DNA of 64,000 bases, taken from contig NZ_MKFI01000004.1 in assembly GCF_001982635.1 (NCBI RefSeq), positions 551,609-615,608 of the forward strand. Direction: 5' to 3'. A program made the position numbers and the translations under genes. The notes beneath the pieces were generated by a model. The model was not told the origin of the DNA. It saw only the letters and a program-made list of their open reading frames with translations, and searched no databases. The stretch comes from Bradyrhizobium mercantei (GTDB lineage Bacteria > Pseudomonadota > Alphaproteobacteria > Rhizobiales > Xanthobacteraceae). Shown piece by piece: positions 34,297 to 42,582 of the stretch. Positions within the stretch are counted from its first letter, which is position 1. Each line of letters starts with the position of its first letter.

Positions 34297-35760
34297 CTAC
34301 GATCGACCAGTCACGCGGTAGACTCGTGCGCTGCCCTCGACACCACGCAGCGGCACCTCGAACCCATCGACGTCGCGGCCCATCAACAACTCACGAACAC
34401 CGGGCGCCGTGTAGAGCGCTTCCGTCAGACAGATTTCTCCGGCATCCGCGAACGATTGCACCCGCGCGGCTATGTTCACCGTCTGGCCGAAGTAATCGAG
34501 ATTCTCGTTGAGGGTCACGGCAATAGATGGGCCGCAGTGTGCACCCATCTTCAGAATGATGGCAGGCTGGCGTTGCTCGCGGTTGAATTTGCCGATCTCC
34601 TGCAGCATGTGGAGCGCCGCTGCCACGGCGTCGACCGGCCGCGAGAACGCTGCCATTACCGCGTCGCCAATGGTTTTCACGATCGCACCGGCATGCCGTT
34701 GGGCGGCTGCGTCGAGCAGAGCGAAATGTTCCCGGACAAGCGCATAGGCATTGAGATCTCCCAGATGCTCGTAGAGCGCCGTCGAGCCTTTCAAATCAGT
34801 GAACAGGAGCGTCACTTGCCTGATGCCCAAGCCTTCCTCCTCGTCCACACGCTCGGAGCGGAAGAGCTTGCGGAAAGTCTGGCGTGTCAGCAGCATGCCA
34901 CCGGAAACGTAGGGGTCGAACTCGAGCGTTGGCTTCTCCGGCATAGCCACGATCTCGGGTGGCCAGTTGATCAAGAGCAGCGAGCCACGCCTCGGGCCGG
35001 TGTTGTTGATCTCGAAGACAGTGGGTCCCGACGGGACGGCCGAAACGGCGGACGTGAAACGTTGTCCATCGTAGGTGATGCGAATGGTGGCGGGAGTGCT
35101 GAGGTCCGGTACGGCCGCAGATGAGTCCACGACCGGAATTATAAAGCCAGCCTGCGTCTGGACGTTGACGCCTGAGAGGGCGCCGGGCCCAATCTCCGCC
35201 TGCAGGGTCGTGGTCACGCTTGCTGGCAGATATGTCATGCCGCGCACGAGCGTACGCAAGACATCAACAAATCGGGTTTGCCCGCCGGGTAGCCGCCCGC
35301 TCTCCGCAAATTTCAGCTTCCAGTGCAGGTCTTCAATCGAAAGGCTGTCAACGTCATGCAACGAAAGGCGCCGCACTTGCGGCGAGACCGAGAAAGTAGC
35401 CTCGATAAAGTCGTCGAGGTCCGTCTGACCGTCAATATCGCACAGCCCGCAAACGAAATGGCTCCGGAGTGCCCGTAGCTTGCCGAAGCTTTCGAGTACC
35501 AAGCCAGAATGGGGGCATAGAATGTCCCAATGCAGGTCGAATAGCCCGGCGCGGGCGGCGTGGAGAAACAGATCGATTGCCTCCGGCTCGGCTACACCGC
35601 GATCGCGGGCGAACGCCAGGGGGTTTGCGCGGAAGATGCTGACCTCGTCGCCGCTACGGATCAGCGTTTCGAATTTGGAGATGACGCGCGGGCTCCAAGC
35701 ACGGGCCTGCTCGACTTGAATCATCTTGCTTTCGAGAAGCCGTTCGTCAATCGATGTCAT
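34297..35760 (-). CDS. Adenylate/guanylate cyclase with N-terminal DUF5939-like region
   Basis: 487 residues. The C-terminal class III cyclase domain (about 310-475) has VTLLFTDLKGSTALYE with the metal Asp and GDAVMAAFSRPVDA with the second Asp, plus LNENLDYFGQTVNIAARVQ for nucleotide binding. The N-terminal 300 residues contain CPHSG and CGLCDIDG Cys pairs that could bind zinc, and a middle beta-rich part. This resembles DUF5939-type cyclases of Bradyrhizobium. It converges on the SagB gene with 59 bp between, and is probably independent of the TOMM operon. Confidence 0.88.
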   Translation of the reverse strand: MTSIDERLLESKMIQVEQARAWSPRVISKFETLIRSGDEVSIFRANPLAFARDRGVAEPEAIDLFLHAARAGLFDLHWDILCPHSGLVLESFGKLRALRSHFVCGLCDIDGQTDLDDFIEATFSVSPQVRRLSLHDVDSLSIEDLHWKLKFAESGRLPGGQTRFVDVLRTLVRGMTYLPASVTTTLQAEIGPGALSGVNVQTQAGFIIPVVDSSAAVPDLSTPATIRITYDGQRFTSAVSAVPSGPTVFEINNTGPRRGSLLLINWPPEIVAMPEKPTLEFDPYVSGGMLLTRQTFRKLFRSERVDEEEGLGIRQVTLLFTDLKGSTALYEHLGDLNAYALVREHFALLDAAAQRHAGAIVKTIGDAVMAAFSRPVDAVAAALHMLQEIGKFNREQRQPAIILKMGAHCGPSIAVTLNENLDYFGQTVNIAARVQSFADAGEICLTEALYTAPGVRELLMGRDVDGFEVPLRGVEGSARVYRVTGRS

Positions 35761-36088
35761 CGACCGCTCCTGACTGCGCCAAGCTCGTGACGATCTATCA
35801 ATTTCATCGGGGCCCCGGGGCTATCCGCCGCAGAACCCGCTCCGAATGATAACACGGCAACACGTCGGACTGCACCAACCTGGCATGTCGCCCCTGAGTC
35901 ACAGCCGGTAAAGCTCAGGCAGGCGTTCCGCCTCGCCTCCAAGACCCACATTTTGCACCTTATGAGTACTCGCCCAGGACTAGCCGGACCACACGGATCC
36001 GTAGCCTAAAGCGCTTGCGGGGCGCGACCACGAGCCCCCCTTTCCCACAGCGGGAAGGGGACAGCAGAGTTCGTGGATCGCACCGCCC
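35761..36088. other. Intergenic gap, no gene seen
   Basis: About 330 bp upstream of the cyclase gene and downstream of the protease gene. The only structure is a short imperfect hairpin CCCCTTTCCC with GGGAAGGGG at 36037-36060, without a T-run, which may end transcription of the protease gene. Small open frames here have no recognisable content. Confidence 0.45.
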
Positions 36089-37123
36089 TCACTGCTTCGC
36101 CGGCTTCCTCTCGATCGGATGAATCTCGATCGCGCGCAGGCGGCCGAGGCGGAGCACGTCCATCGACAGGGTGCGGTCGATCCGGCTGTGATCGAGCGCG
36201 CGGATCAGATCGTCGACGCCGTTGATCTCGAGGCCGTCGAGCCTGATCACGACGTCGCCGGGCAACAGGCTGGCGCGTGCGGCCGGGCTGTCCGGTTCGA
36301 TCTGCATCAACAGCGCACCCATCTTGTTTTCGACGCCGGCCAGCACCGCATGCCGCCGCGGCACCGGCGCGGTCTGTCCGGCGACGCCGATATAGGCGCG
36401 GCGGACATAGCCGTGACGGATGATCTCCGACAGCACAAACTGCGCGGTGTTGCTGGCGACCGCAAAGCAGATGCCCTGCGCGCCGTTGATGATCGCGGTG
36501 TTGATCCCGATCACCTCGCCTTTCGACGACACCAGCGGCCCGCCGGAATTGCCGGGATTGAGCGCGGCATCGGTCTGGATCACGTCCTCGATGGTGCGCC
36601 CGCTGACCGAACGGATCGAGCGGCCGAGCGCCGACACGACGCCTGCGGTGACCGTCGATTCGAAGCCGAGCGGGTTGCCGATCGCGACCACGAGCTGGCC
36701 GCGCCGCAAGGTCTTGGAATTGCCGAGCGACGCGTAAGGCAGATCGCGCGCGCCATCGGCCCGCAGCAGTGCGAGATCGGTGTCGGGATCGACGCCGAGC
36801 ACATGGGCGTCGGTGACGAAGCCCTCGGTGTCGCGCAGCCGGATCTCCCTGGACGATCCGACCACATGGCTGTTGGTCAGCACGAAGCCGTCGGGCGAGA
36901 TCACGATCCCCGAGCCGAGCCCGCCGCGCTCGCGCGCGTTGCGCACCTTCGGCCCGGTTTCGACGCGGACCACGGCCGGGCCGACCCGATCGGTGACGTC
37001 GATCACGGCATTGGAATAGGCGTCCAGCAAGGCCCGGTCATCGACTTGCTTGTCGATTTGGGCAGCGTCAGCCGTTCGCGGTGACGGCGTGTCACCCGCG
37101 GTATCTGAGGTCATATCAAGCAT
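36089..37123 (-). CDS. HtrA/DegP-like trypsin-type serine protease with PDZ
   Basis: 344 residues. The triad is visible: H86 (TNSHVV), D116 (DTDLALL) and S193 (LNPGNSGGPL). A single PDZ domain (about 250-335) has GALLMQIEPDSPAARASLLPGDVVIRLDG. No signal peptide or membrane helix is present, so it should act in the cytoplasm, unlike classical DegP. It lies 85 bp downstream of the small GMC-partner gene in the same direction. Substrates are unknown. Confidence 0.92.
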   Translation of the reverse strand: MLDMTSDTAGDTPSPRTADAAQIDKQVDDRALLDAYSNAVIDVTDRVGPAVVRVETGPKVRNARERGGLGSGIVISPDGFVLTNSHVVGSSREIRLRDTEGFVTDAHVLGVDPDTDLALLRADGARDLPYASLGNSKTLRRGQLVVAIGNPLGFESTVTAGVVSALGRSIRSVSGRTIEDVIQTDAALNPGNSGGPLVSSKGEVIGINTAIINGAQGICFAVASNTAQFVLSEIIRHGYVRRAYIGVAGQTAPVPRRHAVLAGVENKMGALLMQIEPDSPAARASLLPGDVVIRLDGLEINGVDDLIRALDHSRIDRTLSMDVLRLGRLRAIEIHPIERKPAKQ

Positions 37124-37208
37124 GGCGAGAGTCCTTTGGTCTCCTGAGATGGTGACCGGCTCCCGCCGCCGCAAGTGGTTACGCCCCCGCGCAGCCCTGC
37201 CCGGCCGG

Positions 37209-37658
37209 CTAGGTCGCCCGCCGCAACGTGCCGCCGCGCGCTTTGACCGGATCGAGCAGCGACCAGTCGCCGTCCGGCAGCACATGGCCTTTGGGGAATG
37301 GCGCGCGCTGCTCGAGCCCGAGCGAGCGCAGCACGCGGTCGTCGCGGTAGTAGCACTGCAGAACCACGCGGACGAGCGTCGCCGCGGCCGCGCCGCCATC
37401 GTTGCGAAACTCCTGTGCCACTGCATCGCGCCTGACCTCATCGAGCTCGGCAAGCGGCTTGCCCGCAAGCTGCGCCAGATGATCCAGCGCCTGCGCCACC
37501 AGCACGGTGTCGCGGCCGAGCGTTGCCAGCATATCGGCCTGAACAGCGGGATCGTCGGCGCCGGGCACCTTGTACTCGGCGCTTTCGGGCACGATCATCG
37601 CGGCCACGGTGCGGAGATCGGCGCGCTGGACGGCGGTCAGTTCTTTTGCATCGGACAT
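37209..37658 (-). CDS. Gluconate 2-dehydrogenase subunit 3-like small subunit
   Basis: 149-residue protein of the family that forms the small (gamma) subunit of membrane-bound GMC dehydrogenases. It has TAVQRADLRTVAAMIVPESAEYKVPGADD and the tail QCYYRDDRVLRSLGLEQRAPFPKGH. No Tat signal is seen at the N-terminus. It begins 10 bp after the GMC oxidoreductase gene, its likely partner. The cytochrome subunit that often completes the complex is absent. Confidence 0.8.
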   Translation of the reverse strand: MSDAKELTAVQRADLRTVAAMIVPESAEYKVPGADDPAVQADMLATLGRDTVLVAQALDHLAQLAGKPLAELDEVRRDAVAQEFRNDGGAAAATLVRVVLQCYYRDDRVLRSLGLEQRAPFPKGHVLPDGDWSLLDPVKARGGTLRRAT

Positions 37659-37668
37659 GTCGGCAATC

Positions 37669-39270
37669 TCAGTCGAACAAATTGGCGAGGCGCTGCTTCA
37701 TCTGGTCGGCGATGTAGAGCGCAAGAGCCTGGATGGTGGAGGTCGGGTTCACGCCGCCCGAGGTGACGAAGATGCTGCCGTCGACGATGAACAGGTTCTT
37801 CACGTCGTGCGAGCGGCCCCATTCGTTGACCACCGAGCGCGCCGGATCGGTGCCCATCCGCGCGGTGCCGAGCAGATGCCAGCCGCCCCAGGGGATCGGT
37901 GAATTGACACAGAGATCGGTGGCGCCGGCGGCCTCCAGGAACTCGCGGCCGCGCGCCAGCGCATGGTCCATCATCTTCCGGCTGTTCTCGCTGATCGTGT
38001 AGTCGATCCTCGGTGCCGGAATGCCGTGGCCGTCCTTCAGCACGGGGTCGAGCGTGACGCGGTTATGCTCCTCCGGCAGATCCTCGCAGATCGCGGAGAA
38101 GCCGATGCGATGGCCGTTCAGCTTGCGGAACACGCGATGATGGTCCTTGCCCCAGGGCAGGATGCCCTTCTGCTCGCTGACCACGGCCTCGAACACCGGC
38201 CCGGCGCCGCGCACGAACTGAACGCCGTAGCCGCGGACGAAGCCACGCGACAGGTCGGTGTCGTACCACTCCTTGCTCCACAGGCAGGTCGGCGGCGCGC
38301 GGTTGGAATCGGTCGGCTCGGCGACATAGCCGTAGATCTGCGCATAGGGATGGAACATCAAATTCTTGCCGACCAGGCCGGACGAATTGGCGAGGCCGTT
38401 CGGGAATTTCCCGGACACCGAGTTGAGCAGCAGCCGCGGCGTGCCGACGCCGTTGCAGGCGATGATGACGACCTCGGCCGGCTGGAACTGCTCGACGCCG
38501 TCCTTGTCGTAGTAGACGACGCCGGAGGCCATGCCGTGCTCGTTGGTCAGGATCTCGCGCACCCGGCAATGCGTCTTCAGCTCGACCCCGGCGCGCACCG
38601 CGTGCGGCCAGTAGGTGATGTCGGTCGAGGCCTTGGCGCCCTGCGCGCAAGCCGGCGTGCAGTGGCCGAGATTGATGCAGCGCGCTCTGCCCTCATAGTC
38701 CATCGTCGCGACCGTGGTGTCCGACGGCCACCAGTGCCAGCCGAGCTTGTTCATCGCCTTGCCGATCAGCGGACCTGATAGCCCGAGCGGCTGCTGCGGC
38801 ATCGGCGGGTGCGACAGCGGCGACAGCGGATCGCCCGACAGGCCCGACGTGCCCATCATGCGATCGTTCTCCTCGAAGAACGGCGTCAGCGCGTCGTAAT
38901 CGATCGGCCAGTCGTCGGCGACGCCGTCGAGCGTCTTCACCTTGAAATCGGACGGATGCAGCCGCGGCCAGTGCGCGGTGTACATCACGGTCGAGCCGCC
39001 GACGGCGTTGAAATTGACGACCTTGATCGGCGAATTGTCGTCATTGATCGGGTAGTCCTCGGGCCGGCGGCGAATGTTCGGGCTCGACGACCACTCGCCG
39101 AAGAATTTCGCCTCCCAGTCGCGCCCGGTGCTCGGATATTCGGCTGGATTCATCCAGCCGCCCTGATCGAGGCAGAGGATATGCATCTTGGTGTCGGCGA
39201 GGCTCCAGGCCACCGCGGCGCCGGAGGCGCCGGCGCCGATGATCAGGACGTCAACGGGATCGTTCTTCAT
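37669..39270 (-). CDS. GMC-family FAD oxidoreductase
   Basis: 533-residue flavoprotein of the glucose-methanol-choline family. The FAD-binding Rossmann motif is VLIIGAGASGAAVAWSL, FNAVGGSTVMYTAHWPR follows, and the C-terminal catalytic part includes GGWHLLGTARMGTDP and FIVDGSIFVTSGGVNPTSTIQALAL. Cys pair CINLGHCTPAC at mid-protein is typical of the gluconate or sorbose dehydrogenase-like branch. It is encoded with its small subunit. The substrate is probably a sugar acid or alcohol (inference). Confidence 0.9.
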   Translation of the reverse strand: MKNDPVDVLIIGAGASGAAVAWSLADTKMHILCLDQGGWMNPAEYPSTGRDWEAKFFGEWSSSPNIRRRPEDYPINDDNSPIKVVNFNAVGGSTVMYTAHWPRLHPSDFKVKTLDGVADDWPIDYDALTPFFEENDRMMGTSGLSGDPLSPLSHPPMPQQPLGLSGPLIGKAMNKLGWHWWPSDTTVATMDYEGRARCINLGHCTPACAQGAKASTDITYWPHAVRAGVELKTHCRVREILTNEHGMASGVVYYDKDGVEQFQPAEVVIIACNGVGTPRLLLNSVSGKFPNGLANSSGLVGKNLMFHPYAQIYGYVAEPTDSNRAPPTCLWSKEWYDTDLSRGFVRGYGVQFVRGAGPVFEAVVSEQKGILPWGKDHHRVFRKLNGHRIGFSAICEDLPEEHNRVTLDPVLKDGHGIPAPRIDYTISENSRKMMDHALARGREFLEAAGATDLCVNSPIPWGGWHLLGTARMGTDPARSVVNEWGRSHDVKNLFIVDGSIFVTSGGVNPTSTIQALALYIADQMKQRLANLFD

Positions 39271-39294
39271 TCTTGTTTCCTGGTAGCTCTCCTT

Positions 39295-39380
39295 CGTCAT
39301 TGCGAGGAGCGGAGCGACGAAGCAATCCATGCTTCCGCGCATGATGCACGATGGATTGCTTCGCTTCGCTCGCAATGACG
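39295..39380. repeat. Dispersed palindromic repeat, family C
   Basis: Inverted repeat with ends CGTCATTGCGAGGAGCG and GCTTCGCTCGCAATGACG around a centre GATGGATTGCTTCG. A second copy with the same arms is at 55574-55658. It lies between the GMC and P450 genes. Confidence 0.87.
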
Positions 39381-39397
39381 GTGATGGAGATTATGCC

Positions 39398-40621
39398 TCA
39401 ATTGACGATTCTCACCGGCAAGCTTCGTATACCGCGGATGAAATTGGAATAGAGCCTTTGCGGCGGGCCCATCAGCTCAAAACGCAGATCACGCGCCAGA
39501 ACCTCCTCCCAGAGGATGCGCAATTGCTGCTCGGCGAGGCGGTCGCCGACGCAGCGGTGGACGCCGGCGCCGAAGGCGAGATGCTGGCGCGGCTTGGCGC
39601 GGTCGATGATGAATTCGTCGGCACGCTCGATCTTGTCCTCGTCGCGATTGCCGGAGATGTACCACATCACGACCTTGTCGCCCTTTTTGATCTGGCGGCC
39701 GGCAAGCTCGACATCGTTGCGCGCGGTGCGGCGCATGTGCAGCACCGGCGTGTGGTAGCGGATGGTCTCGGACACCAGGTTCGGGATCAGCTCCCGCCTC
39801 GCCCGGACCAGCTCGAACTGCTCGGGATTTTCGCACAGCGCCATCAGCCCGGCGGACATCGAATTGCGCGTGGTGTCGTTGCCGCCGACGATCAACAGCC
39901 CGATCGTGCCGATGAACTCGCGCGGCTCCAGATTGCGCGTCGCTTCCGAATGCGCCAGCATCGAGATCAGGTCGAAGGTCGGAGGCGCGTCGACCCGCGC
40001 ATCCCATAATCTTCGGAAATATTCTCCCATCTTGACCAGCTCGGCGGTGCGTTCGGCCTCCGAATGCACCACTGCGTCCGGGGATTCGACGTTGGCGATC
40101 GCGACATCCGACCACCAGGTCAGCTTGGCGCGATCCTCCGAGGGGAAATCGAACAGCGTCGCCAGCATCATGTTGGTGAGGTCGACCGAGACCCGCTCGG
40201 CCCAGTCGAAGGTCTCGTTGCGCGGCAGCGCGTCGAGCACGGCTGCGGTGCGCTTGCGGATCAGGGCGTCGAAATTGGCGAGGTGCGACGGCGCCACGAT
40301 CGGCGCCACCGTGCGGCGCTGCGCGGTGTGGCCGGGCGGGTCCATGCGGATGAAGCTCGGCCGCTCCTGTCCCTTGGGCTGGTCGGCGACCTGGATACCG
40401 CCAAGCTCCGAGGCCGAGGAATAATTCTGGTGATCCAGCTCGACTGCAAAGATGTCGTCATAGCGCGTCACCGACCAGTACGGGCCGTAGGCCGACGCCT
40501 CGCAATAATGCACGGGATCGTCGCGGCGAAGCTGCGCGAACAGCGGCCGCCAAATGTCGTCCTGATAAAGCCGGGGATTGCTGACGTCTGTAGATGTCGG
40601 CCTGCGCAGCGCCTCTCCCAT
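39398..40621 (-). CDS. Cytochrome P450
   Basis: 407-residue soluble bacterial P450. The I-helix oxygen-binding motif is VGGNDTTRN, the ExxR motif is SETIRYH, and the haem ligand is C357 in LAFGAGVHRCVGDRLAE. The fold resembles CYP families acting on steroids, terpenes or fatty acids. ATG 40621 gives a normal-length protein; longer starts add low-complexity sequence. It is divergent from a flavin monooxygenase gene (233 bp gap). No ferredoxin is encoded adjacently. Confidence 0.92.
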   Translation of the reverse strand: MGEALRRPTSTDVSNPRLYQDDIWRPLFAQLRRDDPVHYCEASAYGPYWSVTRYDDIFAVELDHQNYSSASELGGIQVADQPKGQERPSFIRMDPPGHTAQRRTVAPIVAPSHLANFDALIRKRTAAVLDALPRNETFDWAERVSVDLTNMMLATLFDFPSEDRAKLTWWSDVAIANVESPDAVVHSEAERTAELVKMGEYFRRLWDARVDAPPTFDLISMLAHSEATRNLEPREFIGTIGLLIVGGNDTTRNSMSAGLMALCENPEQFELVRARRELIPNLVSETIRYHTPVLHMRRTARNDVELAGRQIKKGDKVVMWYISGNRDEDKIERADEFIIDRAKPRQHLAFGAGVHRCVGDRLAEQQLRILWEEVLARDLRFELMGPPQRLYSNFIRGIRSLPVRIVN

Positions 40622-40853
40622 CGCTTCACTCCCGCTGGTTCCGTCGCCGCTTGGCGGGCGATCGTCTTGTGGGGCCGACGATAGCGGGTATCTCGCGGCC
40701 GAGTAAAGCCGCGGGGCGGACAGTCCCGCCGCGCGGAATGCACGCGGGCTGGCGAACCCGGCAAATCCCGATGGCAGCCCCGCGCTTCCATGTTTGTCGG
40801 CCGCAGCGAGACCGGCTAGCCTTGCCGCCAATCAACCCAGGGAGCGACGACAG

Positions 40854-42488
40854 GTGGCCGCATCGCGCCAGGACAACAGCCCCGAGACGACTGCGCTGGA
40901 CTACGACGTTATTATCATCGGCGCCGGCCTGTCCGGCATGTATCAGCTCTACCGGCTGCGCGAGCTTGGGCTGACGGCGCGCGTGTTCGAGGCAGGCACC
41001 GGCGTCGGCGGCACCTGGTACTGGAACCGCTATCCCGGCGCGCGCTTCGATTCCGAGAGCTATTCCTACGGCTACTCGTTCTCGAAGGAGCTGCTCGCGG
41101 AATGGGAATGGTCGGAGCATTTTGCCGGCCAGCCCGAGACCTTGCGCTACTGCAACTACGTCGCCGACAAGTTCGACCTGCGCCGCGACATCAAGTTCGA
41201 GAGCCGCATCACGTCAGCGATCTACCAGGACGAGACAAGGAGCTGGCAGGTCACGCTGGAAGGCGGCGCGCAACATAGCTGCCGCTTCCTGATCACCGCG
41301 ATTGGTCCGCTCTCGACGCCGACTCTGCCGCGCGTCGCGGGCATCGACGATTTCAAGGGCCAATCGTTTCACACCGCGCGCTGGCCGAAGCAGAAGGTGG
41401 ATTTCAGCGGCAAGCGCGTCGCCGTGATCGGCACCGGCGCCACCGGCATCCAGACTATCCAGACCATCGCCGGCGAGGTCGGCCACCTCACCGTGTTCCA
41501 GCGCACCGCCAACTGGGCGGCGCCGCTGCACAACGGCAAGATCGACGCGGAGACGCAGGCGAAGATCAAGGCCGGTTACCCGGAGATCTTCGCCCGCTGC
41601 AAGGAGACCTTTGCCTGCTTCGTGCATACGCCCGATCCGCGCGGCGCGTTCGAGGTCAGCGACGCCGAGCGCGAGGCGTTCTACGAGAAGCTCTATGGCG
41701 AGCGCGGTTTCGGCATCTGGCAGGGCAACTTCAAGGACATCCTGATCGACCGCGCGGCGAATGCCACGATCAGCGACTTCGTCGCGCGCAAGATTCGCGA
41801 GCGGGTGAAGAACCAGGCGGTGGCAGAGAAGCTGATCCCGAAGAACCACGGCTTCGGCACGCGGCGGCTGCCGCTCGAGACCTTCTATTACGAGGTCTAC
41901 AACCGCGACAATGTCGAGCTGGTCGATATCAAGGAGACGCCGATCGAGCGGATCACGCCGGACGGTATCCGGACCAGCGACCGAGACTACGCCTTCGACA
42001 TCATCATCTACGCCACCGGCTTCGATGCCATCACCGGCAGTTTCGACAAGATCGATTTTCGCGGCGCGCATGGCGCGCGGCTGAAGGAGAAGTGGACGCA
42101 CGGCCCGGAAACCTATCTCGGGCTGATGGTCGACGGCTTCCCGAACATGATGATGCTGATGGGCCCGCACACCGCGCTCGGCAACATCCCGCGCAGCATC
42201 GAATACAGCGTCGACTGGGTCACCGGCCTGCTCGGCTTCGCGCACGAGAGGGGCCTGACCTTCCTCGACGCCACGCCGGAGGGTACCGCCGGCTGGACCG
42301 ATCATGTCAAGGCGCTCGGCGTCGGCCTGCTGTCCAACGAGGTGGATTCCTGGATGACCGGCATCAACCGCAACGTCGAAGGCAAGCAGAGGCGCATCGT
42401 CGCCCGCTACAGCGGCAGCGCGCCGGCGTATCGGGCACGATGCGACGAGGTGGCGGCGAACGGGTACGCGGAGTTGCGGTTGGGTTGA
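40854..42488 (+). CDS. Baeyer-Villiger-type FAD monooxygenase
   Basis: 544 residues. The FAD motif is IIIGAGLSGMY, the BVMO fingerprint is FKGQSFHTARWP (F-x-G-x3-H-x3-W-P), and the NADPH site is VAVIGTGATGIQ. GVGGTWYWNRYPGARFDSESY is typical of cyclohexanone/cyclododecanone-type enzymes. The GTG at 40854 has GGGAG about 10 bases before it; the ORF could open 20 codons earlier. It inserts oxygen next to a ketone. Pairing with the P450 suggests sequential oxidation of a cyclic or terpenoid substrate. Confidence 0.9.
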   Translation: MAASRQDNSPETTALDYDVIIIGAGLSGMYQLYRLRELGLTARVFEAGTGVGGTWYWNRYPGARFDSESYSYGYSFSKELLAEWEWSEHFAGQPETLRYCNYVADKFDLRRDIKFESRITSAIYQDETRSWQVTLEGGAQHSCRFLITAIGPLSTPTLPRVAGIDDFKGQSFHTARWPKQKVDFSGKRVAVIGTGATGIQTIQTIAGEVGHLTVFQRTANWAAPLHNGKIDAETQAKIKAGYPEIFARCKETFACFVHTPDPRGAFEVSDAEREAFYEKLYGERGFGIWQGNFKDILIDRAANATISDFVARKIRERVKNQAVAEKLIPKNHGFGTRRLPLETFYYEVYNRDNVELVDIKETPIERITPDGIRTSDRDYAFDIIIYATGFDAITGSFDKIDFRGAHGARLKEKWTHGPETYLGLMVDGFPNMMMLMGPHTALGNIPRSIEYSVDWVTGLLGFAHERGLTFLDATPEGTAGWTDHVKALGVGLLSNEVDSWMTGINRNVEGKQRRIVARYSGSAPAYRARCDEVAANGYAELRLG

Positions 42489-42525
42489 CTGCGTCAGTGA
42501 CGCGAGGCGCTCACACATCCACCGC

Positions 42526-42553
42526 TGTCGTCCCTGCGAAAGCAGGGACGACA
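42526..42553. terminator. Two-way hairpin terminator between convergent genes
   Basis: Perfect 12-bp stem TGTCGTCCCTGC and GCAGGGACGACA with a GAAA tetraloop, lying between the BVMO and carboxylase genes. There is no clear T-run; it may be a member of another small dispersed repeat as well. Confidence 0.6.
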
Positions 42554-42582
42554 CCGAGTGTATTGCGCGACCACCCTACGCA

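Noticed and set aside
36037..36060. Intrinsic terminator after the protease gene
   Set aside because: Stem pairs imperfectly (TTT against AA) and no T-run follows on the minus strand; mentioned only as a possible hairpin.
40621..40831. Longer N-terminus of the P450 (start at 40831)
   Set aside because: The added 70 residues are low-complexity and would overlap the flavin monooxygenase upstream region; the family start is at 40621.
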